In this document: positions 11,541 to 23,000 of the stretch, in pieces | How positions within the stretch are numbered: position 1 is the first letter of the stretch | Layout of the letters: each line of letters begins with the position of its first letter | NCBI GenBank assembly: GCA_016165875.1 | Contig: JABBOT010000002.1 | Span: 32,539,642 to 32,603,641, forward strand | Source: Acanthopleura granulata | Taxonomy: Eukaryota; Mollusca; Polyplacophora; Chitonida; Chitonidae | Reading direction: 5' to 3' | DNA length: 64,000 nt | Made by a program: the position numbers and the translations under genes | Notes under the pieces: generated by a model | Told to the model about the DNA's origin: nothing | Seen by the model: only the letters and a program-made list of their open reading frames with translations | Database searches by the model: none

Positions 11541-11810
11541 ATGGGCACCAGAATGCATGTTGCATTCATTGGAATACTTTTGGCGCTGGGTATGCTTCCT
11601 TCCTGCGTAGTCATACAACTAATCAGATGCTCAGTGTTAGTGTATAATATGGCAGGCTTAATGACATGCGTCACTTGTAGAGGATTCCTCCCAAACTTCA
11701 TTGAGCTGAGCTGCAACCCGGCCCTTCCTCTTAGACCTCGTACGTTTTACCTCTTCGCCCGTTACTCTGTTACCAGGACGACTGGGTATAAACGGACAGT
11801 AGTAACATAA
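11541..11810 (+). CDS. Candidate small secreted protein (weak)
   Basis: Open frame of 89 codons. From the second in-frame Met (11553) it begins with a plausible signal peptide, 'MHVAFIGILLALGMLPSC', followed by a short cysteine-containing tail ending at TAA. Both ATGs have a purine at -3, and a TATA-like 'tatatttta' lies near 11470. A possible donor, 'CTGG|GTATGC', falls inside the hydrophobic stretch in phase 1, so this could instead be a signal exon. I found no matching acceptor exon and no resemblance to genes A and B in cysteine spacing. This may be chance. Confidence 0.18.
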   Translation: MGTRMHVAFIGILLALGMLPSCVVIQLIRCSVLVYNMAGLMTCVTCRGFLPNFIELSCNPALPLRPRTFYLFARYSVTRTTGYKRTVVT

Positions 11811-12560
11811 CCGTGTACTTTGGACGCGTTCCAGCGATAAACTTACCGAGCGTATGGCTGCATTCTGTCGACTTTCTTTGACGTTAAGTCTATTTCGGCC
11901 AGCGCTGACCTTGGGGGTGAGGTGTGGAGTAACTGATGTTGGCCTGAGAAGATACCGTGATCCGCAGGAATTCATAATGTAAGAGAGGCGGTATCAAGAT
12001 TGTGTACACAAGGGTGCGGGTACTACGTACCACACAGCTGATGCTGGAGGCGCTGCATAGCATGAATCGTGGTACACATTCCACAGGCGGTCCGCGTTCC
12101 TCGACAAGACTTCTTGAGCAATGCTGACATTGCTCCAGGCCTGCGCTCCGTCAATGGGACTAATTTGTAGACGTGTTTATTTTGACCTCTGAGATGTTTC
12201 ATTGCTCCCGTACAATGACAGCAGCAATACTTTTTGATATGTTTCATGAAAACATTTCCGACAAAATACATAAAAGGCTTCACATGAGTGTACACTGAAT
12301 GGAGGTGCCGTCTTCTTCAGTACTTATAACTTACTTTCAATTTTAAGGGCTTTTCAGCTTTTAAGACGCTGTTTACAAAGGTAATGGCCAAAATATTATA
12401 TCTACCAGTTATAAGTTACAATCATTCATTCAGTCACTTGTTTATGAAAATTGTTTTTTTTTTTTTCATGTAAATACATTAAAAATAAATTTCTTCATCA
12501 GGAGCAGTATCAGACCAATTAAGCAACTAATATGAAGATAAATTTATTACTTTCATCGAT
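11811..12560. other. No gene recognised
   Basis: Overlapping short open frames on both strands, a T11-T14-type tract near 12453-12466, and nothing recognisable as a gene. Confidence 0.45.
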
Positions 12561-12840
12561 GAACCGCCTCGGTGGCCTGGTGGTTAGAGCGTCCACGTCG
12601 AGGTAGGGACATCCTGGATCAGTCTCTGGTCGGGTTCTACCAAACACTTTAAAAATGGTACTTGTTGCTACCTCGTTTGCCTTGACACTGAGAGGTTAGA
12701 GCAAGGAAACAAGACGGGTCGGTCCGTCTTCGGCATAATGCTCCGAGGCGGCACCACTTGGCGATATGGATACGCAGCATGGTACTCCGCGCCGTTATAT
12801 AACTGAAAAATTGTTGAGTACGGCGTAAAACCCAAGCATA
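12561..12840 (+). mobile_element. tRNA-derived SINE, second family
   Basis: The head 'ccgcctcggtggcctggtgg' followed by 'ttagagcgtcc' is tRNA-like (A box 'tggcctggtgg'), and 'ggtcgggttctacc' near 12628 is the B-box position. The body (12650-12790) is unrelated by eye to the SINEs at 3716 or 63748. The end, 'ttgttgagtacggcgtaaaa', matches their tail. The family therefore appears to pair a different head and body with a shared 3' tail, as expected if one LINE partner mobilises both. Confidence 0.8.
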
Positions 12841-13264
12841 CGTACTTTCATCGATATCGTCGAAATAACCACCGAATTGTTCGAGTGTATGTTTGAGGTT
12901 GATATATAGTAAACCGGACCAGTGACAGCCGGAGGACTGCTAAAGTTGATGTGGTTGTAAAATTCTTCTAGTATCATCCAAGTCGCACATCATCCAACTA
13001 GGCAGGAGATCAGTACCACCACGGTTTAGTATAACGCTTACACGATGGAACCAGTGGCTTGTCCACTTATTTCACGGAATTAATATTTGAAAAAACTCTA
13101 TGGCTGAGCAAGTCGTATGGTGCACTTGAACTAAAACTTTTGTTGAGAGCTCTTATCGCACTCAGCTGCTGGAGAAGACAACGTCATGATGACGAGCATA
13201 ATAATAATGGACATTTGCCATGCAGTTACTCTTGTCAAGATGTGTATATGTCCATTTGTATATT

Positions 13265-13480
13265 CTACAACTTTAGCCTCCGTCAAGGAGGCATTTTGAT
13301 CCCGAGCCTCTCACCAATGCGGTCGCTGTGAGTTTAAGTCCAGTTCATGTTGGCTTCCTCTCCGGTCCGCCAGCAATCTGCGGATGGTCGTGGGTTTCCC
13401 CCGGGCTTTGCTCGGTTTCCTCCCACCATAATGCTGGTACGGCGTAGAGCACCAGTCTAATAAATAAATAAATTTCCTAC
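13265..13480 (+). mobile_element. tRNA-derived SINE, head truncated
   Basis: Starts within the head ('gagcctctcaccaatgcggt' with 'cgctgtgagtttaagtcc' as B-box region), continues with 'ctgcggatggtcgtgggttt', 'ccgggctttgctcggtttcc' and 'taatgctgg', then has a shortened tail 'tacggcgtagagcacc' and (aata)n. The segment that normally reads 'ccgtcgtataagtgaaatattcttg' is deleted. Confidence 0.88.
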
Positions 13481-14271
13481 AGCTTACTCCAGTGATTGAT
13501 TGCTTGGTTGACTGTTCGATTGACTTGCCAGCAAAGCCTATGGTTCTTTGCTGTCTTTGGCAATGACGGGCATGTGCACTTAGCAGCAACAAATAAATTT
13601 AAAAAGAAGAGTTATCTCAAATGTGCGCCATAAACTACCATATGTGGGTTGTTTTCTGTAAGGGCTTTGCTCTACGTGGTGATGGGTTGGCAGGGATTGA
13701 TAGGCTCGCTGCTAAAATCAAGATTGATCAGATAGAGGCGACCCTAACTGGCTCCTCACGTAGTGTAATCTCCTGTTTATCTAGCTATTCCATCCGGAAC
13801 ATGGCATGAAGCTCTTCCGCCTCTTGTCATCCAGTTACCATGGAATATCCGGCTTTCTTTGCTTTCAATCACTGAATCCAGCATAATTGCTTCTCTAAAC
13901 GGACACACTTCTCGTGAAATATAAAGCAAATCTCTTAGACTCGGAACACGAGTGCTGAAAGGTCAAGTGAATACGTGTGTAATGAAGGCTGGTTTTCTTC
14001 AGTGGCGATGATGTAGGGAAGGTAAGAGGCACGTTTGACCCTCTTCCTACACCCCCGCACTCCCCCCGACCCCACTGCGTCTTCCTTTGCCTTTTGTGTG
14101 ACGTCCTGCGGATCGACCCTCGACGAATGGAGCCGCGTGCTCGAATGCCACTCTCACTGGGTCGGTTGACGCTTTATCAAAAGGATTGCACGGTTCCTGG
14201 TGCAGATCGACACTTTTATTCGGACTTTGATTCGTCTTCTTTCCGCTGCATACAAACCTGATCACCATGTT
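13481..14271. other. No gene recognised
   Basis: Nothing recognised beyond short chance open frames. Confidence 0.45.
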
Positions 14272-14335
14272 ACAAGTCCCAAGATTCTTGAATACGGCGT
14301 TTAACTCTAATAAAATAAACACAAAAATGTTTGAA
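14272..14335 (+). mobile_element. SINE tail fragment
   Basis: 'caagattcttgaatacggcg' followed by 'tttaactctaataaaataaa' is the 3' tail of the SINE family with the head and body missing. Confidence 0.55.
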
Positions 14336-14469
14336 GTATCTACCCACACTCAATCTGCCCCTTTCTTTCCCAGTCCTCCGATGCTTTCCTTCACATGCAC
14401 CCAGTCTAACGATGACATCCAAATGCTAGCAGATACCACTCTGCACTCAGTCTACCCTATATTTACCCT

Positions 14470-14960
14470 ACATTTTTTCTGACGCCTATTTTCTCACACT
14501 CTTTCTGTCGCACTCTCTTTCTCGCATATTCTTTCTAGCGCTTCTTCTCTCTTCTCTGGCGCCACTTTTTTGTCGTACACCTTCTGGTACCTGTTTTCTG
14601 TCGCACTCTTTCTGATGCCTCTCTGGCACTCTTTCTGGTGTCTCTGCTTCCCTCACATTCTTTCTGAACCCTCTTCTCTCGTGATCTTTCTGGTGCCTCT
14701 CCTTCCCTTGCATTCTTTCTGGACCCTCTTGATTCGTCACATTTCTGGTACCACAAAGAATGCCTGACATCATATCTGACACCAGCAACTGAAGAGAGGC
14801 TTTCCTCACATTCTTTTTTTTTGCGATTTTTCTGGTCCCTCTCCTTTCCTCACATTCTTTCTCCCTTTCTGTGTCTCTTTCCTGTGCCTCGCTTCGTTTA
14901 CTCTTTTCGGCGTCTTACTTCTCTCACATTCTTTCTGACGTCCGCCTCCCACAATTGCGA
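14470..14960. repeat. 55-bp pyrimidine-rich degenerate tandem repeat
   Basis: The + strand is almost pure C/T. 'attctttctg' at 14657 recurs at 14712, and 'ctttctggtg' at 14631 recurs at 14686, both 55 bp apart; earlier and later copies are less regular. On the - strand this reads as frames very rich in Arg, Glu and Lys (14809-14486 and 15000-14806). I take these as by-products of the biased composition, not as a protein. Confidence 0.8.
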
Positions 14961-15309
14961 CATACCCCAAAAGTTGACCATTTGGTAAGGCTCTCCACAT
15001 TCAGCTTTGTTTGATTAAAATCAGCCAGGCAATGTAAAGATATTGAACTGACGAAACGGAAAACAGACATACTCGAAAAGCAGATTTAGTGCTTAAACCG
15101 AATTGAACTTAATTTCGGCTCTTTTGTTCTGGAGACGTCTCCGAGACATGGTTATTGTCTACTACATTGTAAAACTGCTGACGATCAAGCTGACGGATAT
15201 AGCCCCAAGGTTAATTAACTCTTCAGGCCTTTGCCGTCAGGTTTCAAGACACATTTGGTGAAAACTGGCCCGTTATGTCAGGTGATATTGTGTGGGCATG
15301 GTTACTAAC

Positions 15310-16142
15310 AGTTGTCATCATGGAACTTTCGCTTTTCGAGTGGCGCGTAAGCACCGCGGGACCTACAATGTGTTTCGCGCTCTAAAATGTTGACCTTCTG
15401 ATGGAGGACTTTTATCGGTAAATATCTTCAAAAATAAGCCTCACAACCATCCAGAAGTTCATCCAGAAAAGTTTATCCAGAAAATCACTAGCGTCTGTAC
15501 GGACCTATACCAAAAGATCCCACGGACGAACTCGTGTTTTTCCCGTTTTCACTTTCTCTACCATATTTCCCAAAGGTAACAGCACAGACCATCACGTGAC
15601 TCAAGCTACCTGGCGCACACATGTAGGCCAACATGTAAGAGACGTCACACTATCGTGGACATTTTTTCCCTGATAGTCAGGGCGGATTGAAGAGATTTTC
15701 CTGAGATAAAATTGTTTCAAAGGCAAAAGACTGCGCGAGTTGATAACAAATCATAAAATGATCGCCTGGATATCAGGCAAATGACAAACATGACAAACGA
15801 CATGGCTAAGGTTACGACCTTGAGATCAGCTGGAACTCTCGCGCAAACACGAGGCCCATTTTGGACGTTGTTGCTGTCATCCGCGTGAAATATGATAAAA
15901 AGACGAAAATGAAGAAAAAAAAAAAAGATTAAGGTCCGTCAGTGGGATTTTTGGATATTGTCCGTATACACGCTAGTGGTTTTCTGGGCAACTATCAGAT
16001 GGATGTGTGGCGTATTTTGAAGATATTTAGAATTAGAAAATAGAATTAGAAAATGGATATTTCAGAAAAAGAAACTCATGGTGAGTCTCGCTGTGCTTAC
16101 GCGCCACTCGAAGAAGCGACCGATACATTGTTGCAACTAGGT
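15310..16142. mobile_element. Fold-back (long inverted repeat) DNA element
   Basis: Two arms of about 200 bp are inverted copies of each other. The left arm, about 15310-15530, begins with 'cgcttttcgagtggcgcg' then 'taagcac'. The right arm, about 15932-16142, carries the complement 'gtgcttacgcgccactcgaa'. Inner parts also pair: 'taaatatcttcaaaa' (15420) with 'ttttgaagatattta' (about 16014-16028), and 'actagcgtctgtacgg' (15488) with 'ccgtatacacgctagt' (15962). The loop of about 400 bp has no transposase. No clear target-site duplication is visible. It looks like a non-autonomous DNA transposon of MITE or fold-back type. A 49-codon open frame at 16053-16202 is largely arm sequence and is not a gene. 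Confidence 0.85.
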
Positions 16143-17409
16143 TACAGGTCGACATCAGAAAATATAAACATCATACCTGTGTGTTGTGGGAAGAACAAAT
16201 GATTATACGTACGGGTAAGTCAGCGTTTAGGTTTCAAAGGAAACTGTAATCTTTGTGCGCCAATATCGTGGTATAAGGGTTGCAAGTTAGAGTAAAAACT
16301 GCCGAGTACAAGAAGGAGGAATGTATTTTCCCTCTTTTCGTCCTAGGCTATGGATACATCTCAGTGATGGATTTATCTGGTGTTATAAACGCTGTTTCGA
16401 CATTATCAATGGGAATGAACGGTTAATGTGGACAGATTGTTAAAATAACTCCACCAAACGAGCTTACAGAGGGAGCAATGGTTCGTCCAAACAATACCGG
16501 CTTCCGGGGATCTGTCACGTATCAAATGCACTACTTCCAACACTGATATACTTCCAGGGCAAGGAAGTTGAGGGCGTTTGTATATCTCATGTGCTATGTA
16601 GGTTTCTGGAATTGTATCCAACTCAATTACCATAATCACAGGCTGTAGTAGAGTGTCAGTGGCTGTGTGGAGTGGCTATGTAACTTATACTGGAGCTGAC
16701 GCAAATTCCTCCTGTAAGCAGTTCCCCTATCTTTGCTGCCACCAGGCGGCTTCCGGTCACACATGCTAGCTACAGCTCAAGATGGGTAGGTGTTTGTAAA
16801 CAGCAATGTTTTAGAACAACTCCCTGCGACATTTGGTGGATGCCTTTCCTTGTACTCGTCCATAGCCTTGTGGTTTATTCAGTGTTTACGATAAGCTATA
16901 TCAACAAAAACCGTTCATTCTAAAAACGCCCCAAGCAAAAGGAATACAGTTATGCTTACTGTGATCTGTTCTAGTCATCAGAGAGTGTAAATTTCATTTA
17001 AACCTAAATGTCTTCATCTGACTTTATGAAAATGCTAGCGTTACTTCGTCTTTTAGCTCGGTAAGAGATGGCTGAGGTACCAATATGACACATCACAGTA
17101 GATCTAATCGCCCAAACCAAACAAACAATCAACAGCCATTGATGTGAAATACTTAAACAGAGAACAAACTACTACATGTACCAGGTAAGAGACTGATGTA
17201 TTGAATGGAGCCGTGTATTATAATTGTAAAGTCACTTCCAAATTAAAGTAAAGCAGGGATAATATAAAAATTGCGAGGGAATTAGTCCTTCATGGGTTTT
17301 GATGTTCTCGTATTAAATATTAAACTTACAAGTACATATAGAACATTGAGTTTGGACAGAAATGGTTTTAAAACTATCTGCATGAGAATTATAGCTCTCA
17401 TACCTGTTA
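16143..17409. other. No gene recognised
   Basis: AT-rich sequence with scattered donor-like sites (for example GTAAGT at 16215 and CAG|GTAAGA near 17185) but no open exon leading into them. Confidence 0.45.
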
Positions 17410-18300
17410 GAAGGTTTTGGGATGGAGGCACTAATTATCATGACAGCCACGGAAATTTATACACAAATGGTCACCCTCACCTATGTTTGTCACCTTTGTA
17501 TGTATGTATTCACCCCAAAATGGAAATGGACACATCTGAGTCGCGACACATGGTCGTCCGCGTAGCTGTGTATCAGATGAAAATTAAAACTATATATGGA
17601 AACTGGTTGGAGTTGTAGCAATGACACGAAATCATATCCATTTATAAAGTATTTGCAAGATACTGGCGTTCTGGCAAAATTCAACAAGGCTGAATCGCAA
17701 TACATCATCACCAAGAACTAAAACTGAATGTAAACAAAAATTAAAATTCTGCATGGAAAACGAGTTGTATTACTACAGACTGAGTATATATAGTAAATGA
17801 TGATCTGGTTACCATAACAACCACAGAAATGGACAATAATGAGTTGCGACACAAAATCACATCTGCATCCATGCATCCACCAAAAATTAAAACTGCACAT
17901 GGAAAACAATTGGAGTTGTAGGCCGGACATGAAATCATATCTATTTGTACAGTATATGTAGTGATAATTGCAATCTGGTTACCATGGCGACCGTGAAAAT
18001 GACCAAATGTGAGTCGCGACGCCTCATTTATATCTAAGTTTCCACCAACTATCAAAACAACTGCAGTTGTAGCCTGGACACGAAGTCACATGTACTTATA
18101 CAGTATATATAGGAAATGGTGATCTGGTTACTGAGACATGTTACTAAGGCCGTGGAAATGAACAAATGTGAGTGGCGACACATCATCACATCTGCGTTTG
18201 TGTATCCACCCAAGATTAAAACCGTACGTGGAAAAGAGTTGGAGATATAGCCCAGACACGAATACGGACAGACGGACAGACAGATTGACAGACGGACAAA
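17410..18300. repeat. About 170-bp degenerate repeat units ending in a (GACA/GACG)n run
   Basis: Blocks of the form 'atctggttaccat' - 'gaaatg' - 'gagtcgcgacac' - 'aaaattaaaactgcacatgg' - 'ttggagttgtag' - 'gacacgaaatcatat' recur. 'ctggttacca' at 17806 and 17976 lies 170 bp apart, and the next copy begins near 18125 (149 bp). An older copy starts near 17430. The array ends in 'gacggacagacagattgaca' at 18264-18300. The similar - strand open frames between 17490 and 18327 are by-products of this repeat. Confidence 0.78.
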
Positions 18301-21199
18301 ATCGCTATACCAATGTACGCCCGCCATCAGTGATTAGCGATCTTTTACCAGCACGCGTCATTACAATATGCGTGTAATACTCGAAGGCACTGCACGGTTA
18401 ACCCTCTTGAACCCTTTAAGAGCGCCCCAGTTTCAGGCCCAAAATGAAATGACAGTTCGTGATTTTTGAATTGTTTTTATAGAGGAAAAAACAGGTTGGG
18501 AAACGACCTTTTCGATGTTCTTCATAAATATAATTAACTTATACAGACAACTTGCTTCATGTATTGATGTACATGTATGTAATAATATTATTATCACCCT
18601 TTTCCCCTATCATCAGAGGCTTTAAGTCTGTCGCCACTTAAATCGCTTAATCACCATCGCTATTTAACAAGAAATAGTGAAATCATTATGTAATTGATGT
18701 ATTTGCGTCCCCCCCATCGCTTTAACCTTGTCTGAGCCGATGGTGGGATCTCATGTTGCAGCTGCAGGGCGGCTGTGGCCGACTTGCACGAATTGGATTA
18801 ACAATTTGATATAACCATAATATTGTTTCTTTAACCACTTACTAAATGACATCCAACAATTAGAGTCAAAGTCCGCGTCTATCCACCACTTAGCACGCAA
18901 ACAGAACCACCCTTTCCCGGTTTCGTCTGATTGTATGGGCGGACAGGTCGAGTTTAGGCCGTTCTTGTGAGTGGTGGGTTTCAATACCGAACAGCTTGGT
19001 GCTAACTGCACGTACTGAATCTATAGATATTTGTGACCGACGACTTGTGAATTAATGAATAAAATGTCTTGTGTACGTAAAGTTGTATAGGCTTCATTTG
19101 TGACTTTGTCCGGGAAGCACACCTCAGGGAATACACTCGAGCAGTACATGTACGTGGATATCAACGAGCTCAGGCACGAAGGTCACCCTAACCTTGACAT
19201 TACGCTTTCGCATCACATCAAATGACCTCGTTCAGATGTAAACGTGAAGGACGTAAACCATGAAGGCCATGGGTATTTTAAGCCTCATTACAAATCTTAA
19301 AAGAGAGCATCTCCTCAAAGCGTACCAGTTCATGTCAACTTCTAGGACCTGGACGTTTTCTTCAAAAGCCAAATACACGTCTGGTTCTCCCAATCGTTTT
19401 CTCAAAGGCGGGTTGCGGGTTGTGTACCGTGACATGATCTGACACACCTCTGTCTGAATTCCTCCGGGTAATCACAAGCTTTTACACTGATATAGCTATA
19501 ATTCTCGTTCTGCAATCGTGTAAACTGAAAAAATTGTCCAACACAGTTACTCTGGCCAATGGATCATGAAGTATTCATGATTAATTTAAAAAAAAAACCA
19601 ACAACAAATATTTATTGTAAAACTCCAGTGGGACTGGAAGAATTACACGATTGGATTAAGGTCTCGCTTCTTCAAATATAGCGGTAAATTTTAATCCTAT
19701 CAAGGGTAAATATTATTGTAAACCTACAAAGCCGGATGCCATGATATTCACGCAAATATGGACTTCGTGCAACGAGTTCATGACCTTTTCCAATTTGCCT
19801 GATGCCAATATTCAGGCACTCTATCTGTAACATCTCTAAATAGCGAGAGCTGGATTCAAACAGGCGACTGCACTGGTCGAAGCGCGAGTCATCAAGGCCT
19901 TAAGCGTCAGAGCCCGCAGGGTTTCTTTTTGGTCACCAGTTTGATGAATGAAGGAAACCAGTTTGCCCGAAGTAAAGTAACAAGCCTTTGGCATACCACT
20001 GGGGAACTTTGCCACGTCTGATACTCGTCATATTGACGGAAGACCAGCGGCCTCTAGCGAGCTTCATGTAAGTTCACGGAAAGAACCACTTCCTGTCACC
20101 AAAACCACGAGAACAATGGAAGCAAGAGAAACTTGGAAATCCAAGCTTGGAGAATAGGGTTGAAATCTTGGAACGTAACCCAGTCAGCTACGCCGCATGG
20201 ATTTCCAGTGGACTTCCACGATCACTAATAACGGCCTCGAAGTGAACCGCTAGAGTTACTATTAACCGTTACTATTGAACGACAGAGTGAAGAGAACAAT
20301 TTAACACGAGTTGTGTAAACGCTAGGACTTTCTATCAGTTTATTAATCATGGATTAAGTTCAGTTTGGGAACATACAGGAACACATACTGACCGGTTTCA
20401 CAAGCAATTGCGTTATCATCGACATGCAACTTCCGGTTCTCCCTCGACTATATGCCCGACTATAAAGACTATCATGTGGACTTTTATCAAGTATCTAACA
20501 ATGGTCATGTTTTCGGCAATAAACCAGCTGACTTTTTCCACGATTGTGCGACCTGGAATCCAACATGCTCCCAACTGCCCTATTAACACTTCTGCCACAT
20601 CGTGCATACATGTACCCAAATCCGATGACTCTTAAATCCTGTCCATTTCCTTCCGTCGCATGGAAAACCGCGTATGACACAAATTAGCACAAATACAACT
20701 GACACAACATACATCCACCCGAAATGTTGCTGTATTCGGCTGCTTTCGCCCGCATAATGATGACGAAATCAGTAGAAATAATCGTAAATGTGCATACTTA
20801 CATTCTATGACAATATCGCCGTCCTGCGGGATGTTCTAGTCCATTAGAAGGTAGTAAGAGTTGTTAGTTGTAAACAGCCAAAGATTGGCAATGTCGTCAA
20901 CACCAACAAGTCAGTTACATTAGTTATTTAGCTTTTAGTCACTTAATTATTATTATGTAGTGTCTTCAGTAACAGAGATTAACAATGTTTAACCCTTGAG
21001 GTTCAATTTGTAGATCACAATTCCTTTGTAAACACATTGCTTTAGTAGCCATGTTAGCCTAGATTTAGTGGTCTTAGTAGCTACGGTTACCTTATAGGCT
21101 AACGGAACTTTGTGCAATTTGCCCCAAGGTTGGTTTGACAAACACTATAGTAGAATCAATCGCACGGAACTACCATGACGGGTGACGTAAATATTTCTC
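18301..21199. other. No gene recognised
   Basis: Nearly 3 kb with only short, overlapping open frames (longest 86 codons at 19011-18751 on the - strand). No domain, signal peptide or repeat seen. Confidence 0.45.
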
Positions 21200-21350
21200 G
21201 CTATCATAGTTATGGGCACATCGACCACACTGACAGCATACCGTATTCCCATCTCATGGTACTTGTGTGATACAATTACGGAACATTTCTTTGTCGTAGT
21301 TACAGATACATAATTGTCATGGTAGTTACAGGCACATAACTGCCATGGTG
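21200..21350. repeat. Short 26-27-bp tandem repeat
   Basis: 'gtagttacagatacataatt' followed by 'gtcatg' is repeated as 'gtagttacaggcacataact' followed by 'gccatg'. A weaker copy precedes ('catagttatgggcacat'). Two to four copies in all. Confidence 0.55.
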
Positions 21351-21443
21351 ATGTACAAACATCGTTACGTTACTGGCGCTTTGTGAAATCGCGCCTAAGA
21401 TACAATGGCGTAGAGATGTTGTCTATTGATGATTACTTCCATC

Positions 21444-21449
21444 TTTATT
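21444..21449 (-). terminator. Candidate polyadenylation signal of gene B
   Basis: 'TTTATT' on the + strand is AATAAA on the - strand. It lies about 280 bp downstream of the gene B stop codon, a normal 3' UTR length. The hexamer is common in AT-rich DNA, so placement is tentative. Confidence 0.45.
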
Positions 21450-21726
21450 TCTTAATTTTAAGACCTTTCCCCAAATACTAGCTATATCCTTCCTCTTAAC
21501 TGAAACTAGCTTGATTTTATACAGATATGCCATATCTCTTGTTCTGGATAAGAGCTGCTCTACCCCAAAATATGTTTTTGCCTTTTAATCGACAAATGCA
21601 CACACCATTTTTCATTCTCATTGACACCTGCAAGCGCAAAAGTAAATATGTATTGTGGAAAATTAAAACATATAAGCCCAGAAGAGAAAAGATGTGCTGT
21701 ACAAGATTGTGAGTCACGAGAGAACC

Positions 21727-22043
21727 TTAGTAACCTCTATTGGAGACCTTGTATTCATGGTACATATGCCATCGGTGCATTTCCCGCCGCTCCACTGTAG
21801 CCGCATAACAACATTTATTAAATTCATTTGCCCTGCCAGCCAAACATTTCTGGAACGTGTACATAAGCTCCTTGCCGTATCTTGGAGCATAATATCTACC
21901 ATACAAGTTTGTTTTCCTCGTGTGCCCCTTCCTTCTGTTTCTTGATTTTAGGGCTGATTTGTAGAATTGCGCATGGCAATGGAAGCCTTTGTCCCCCGCT
22001 AATCTTCCCAGCATGCAACAGGACAAATGAGATCGAGGAACTT
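21727..22043 (-). CDS. Gene B, coding exon 2: basic cysteine-rich mature protein
   Basis: Encodes the last 105 residues of a predicted 139-residue secreted protein, with TAA at 21729-21727. On the - strand the acceptor is textbook ('tttatttttatctttttcag', then AAGTTCC). Its phase completes a Glu codon with the G left by exon 1. The cysteine framework CC-x12-C-x43-C-x10-CC (six Cys) matches the first six of gene A. The Gly three residues after the first CC ('CCMLG') and the Phe-x2 before the last CC ('EFNKCC') are also shared. The middle loop is rich in Lys, Arg and Tyr; the tail after the last CC is rich in Arg, His and Tyr and has no Cys, unlike gene A. No N-glycosylation sequon was seen. 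Conservation of frame, phase and spacing makes it very unlikely to be chance. Function unknown; an anaphylatoxin-like fold is a hypothesis. Confidence 0.8.
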
Positions 22044-22514
22044 CTGAAAAAGATAAAAATAAATGTACCACTGAGCGATTCACTTGCATTCATTTACATC
22101 CCTTAATTAGGTCATTCAGTATATAGTGCTGCATTTCTCAAGAACTGTTTCGAATAGATCTAATCTCGCAGAATTTCGCTTTTGACATCAGAATTGATGT
22201 CTGTTACTCCTCAAATGCTAGGGATTTTTCCTATCAACTAAAAATCCTAATTAGATATCAAAACGACCCAAATTTTTTTTTATGATTATTGCAAAGCTGC
22301 TGGCTCATCGACCATACACGCCATGCAGACCGGACTATCGCAGGCTTCTTCTCTTTTGGCGGCCACCTTGGTCAGGCTTTCCACATTTTTTAAGGTCAGG
22401 AACACTCAAGGCCTAAATCATATATGGGTGGAGTTCTTTTGTTTGAAGGCCATAAACTTATTTTACAAATCCGTCAACCCAACAAATCATCATAAGTCGA
22501 AACATTATAAGAAA

Positions 22515-23000
22515 CAGCTTAACCTGTCCAGCAGCACGAGGGTTTCAACGGCCGGACCAGGCCAGCAGGACGGCCGGTTCAGCATCCTCACCTGTCCATT
22601 AGATCGGTCTATCTGCATGATCAGTCCAGCAGAACGACCTCGTCCTTCTGCACGATATGACCAGTAGAACGGTCGGTCCATCTGCACGATGAAGTCCAGA
22701 AGAACGACCGGTCCAACAGCCTGATCTGCCCAGCAGCACGACCGTTCACGACCAATCCAGCAGAACAGCCAGTTAAGCTGAGCCTGACCAGTCCAACAGA
22801 ATGACCGGTTCCTTTGCACGATTAGTCCAGCAGAAGTAACCTGATAGGTGCCCAGCCGCATAAGCGGTCCAGGTGCACGACCAGTAGAGCAGTACGACCG
22901 CTTCTGAAGCCTTCGCAGCCCATTTGCACGACCTGTCAGCTGCATGAACTGCCCAGTTGCACGACCCGTTCATCTGCACGACCGGTCCAATACCTTGGCC
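22515..23000. repeat. 35-bp minisatellite inside the gene B intron
   Basis: The unit is built on 'ccagcagaacgaccggtcc' plus 'atctgcacgatnagt'. Anchors 'ccag' at 22626, 22661, 22696 and 22730 are 35, 35 and 34 bp apart; copies on either side are more irregular. The array is GC-rich for this region and holds a 146-codon open frame on the - strand that simply reflects the repeat. Confidence 0.88.

Noticed and set aside
14486..15000. Arg/Glu/Lys-rich - strand frames resembling a disordered protein
   Set aside because: A by-product of the pyrimidine-rich 55-bp repeat on the + strand; the frames are broken and low in complexity.
16053..16202. 49-codon frame with an excellent start context that looked like a small protein
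   Set aside because: Much of it lies in the right arm of the fold-back element, and the inverted counterpart in the left arm explains the sequence.
22505..22945. 146-codon - strand frame
   Set aside because: Produced by the 35-bp minisatellite in the gene B intron.
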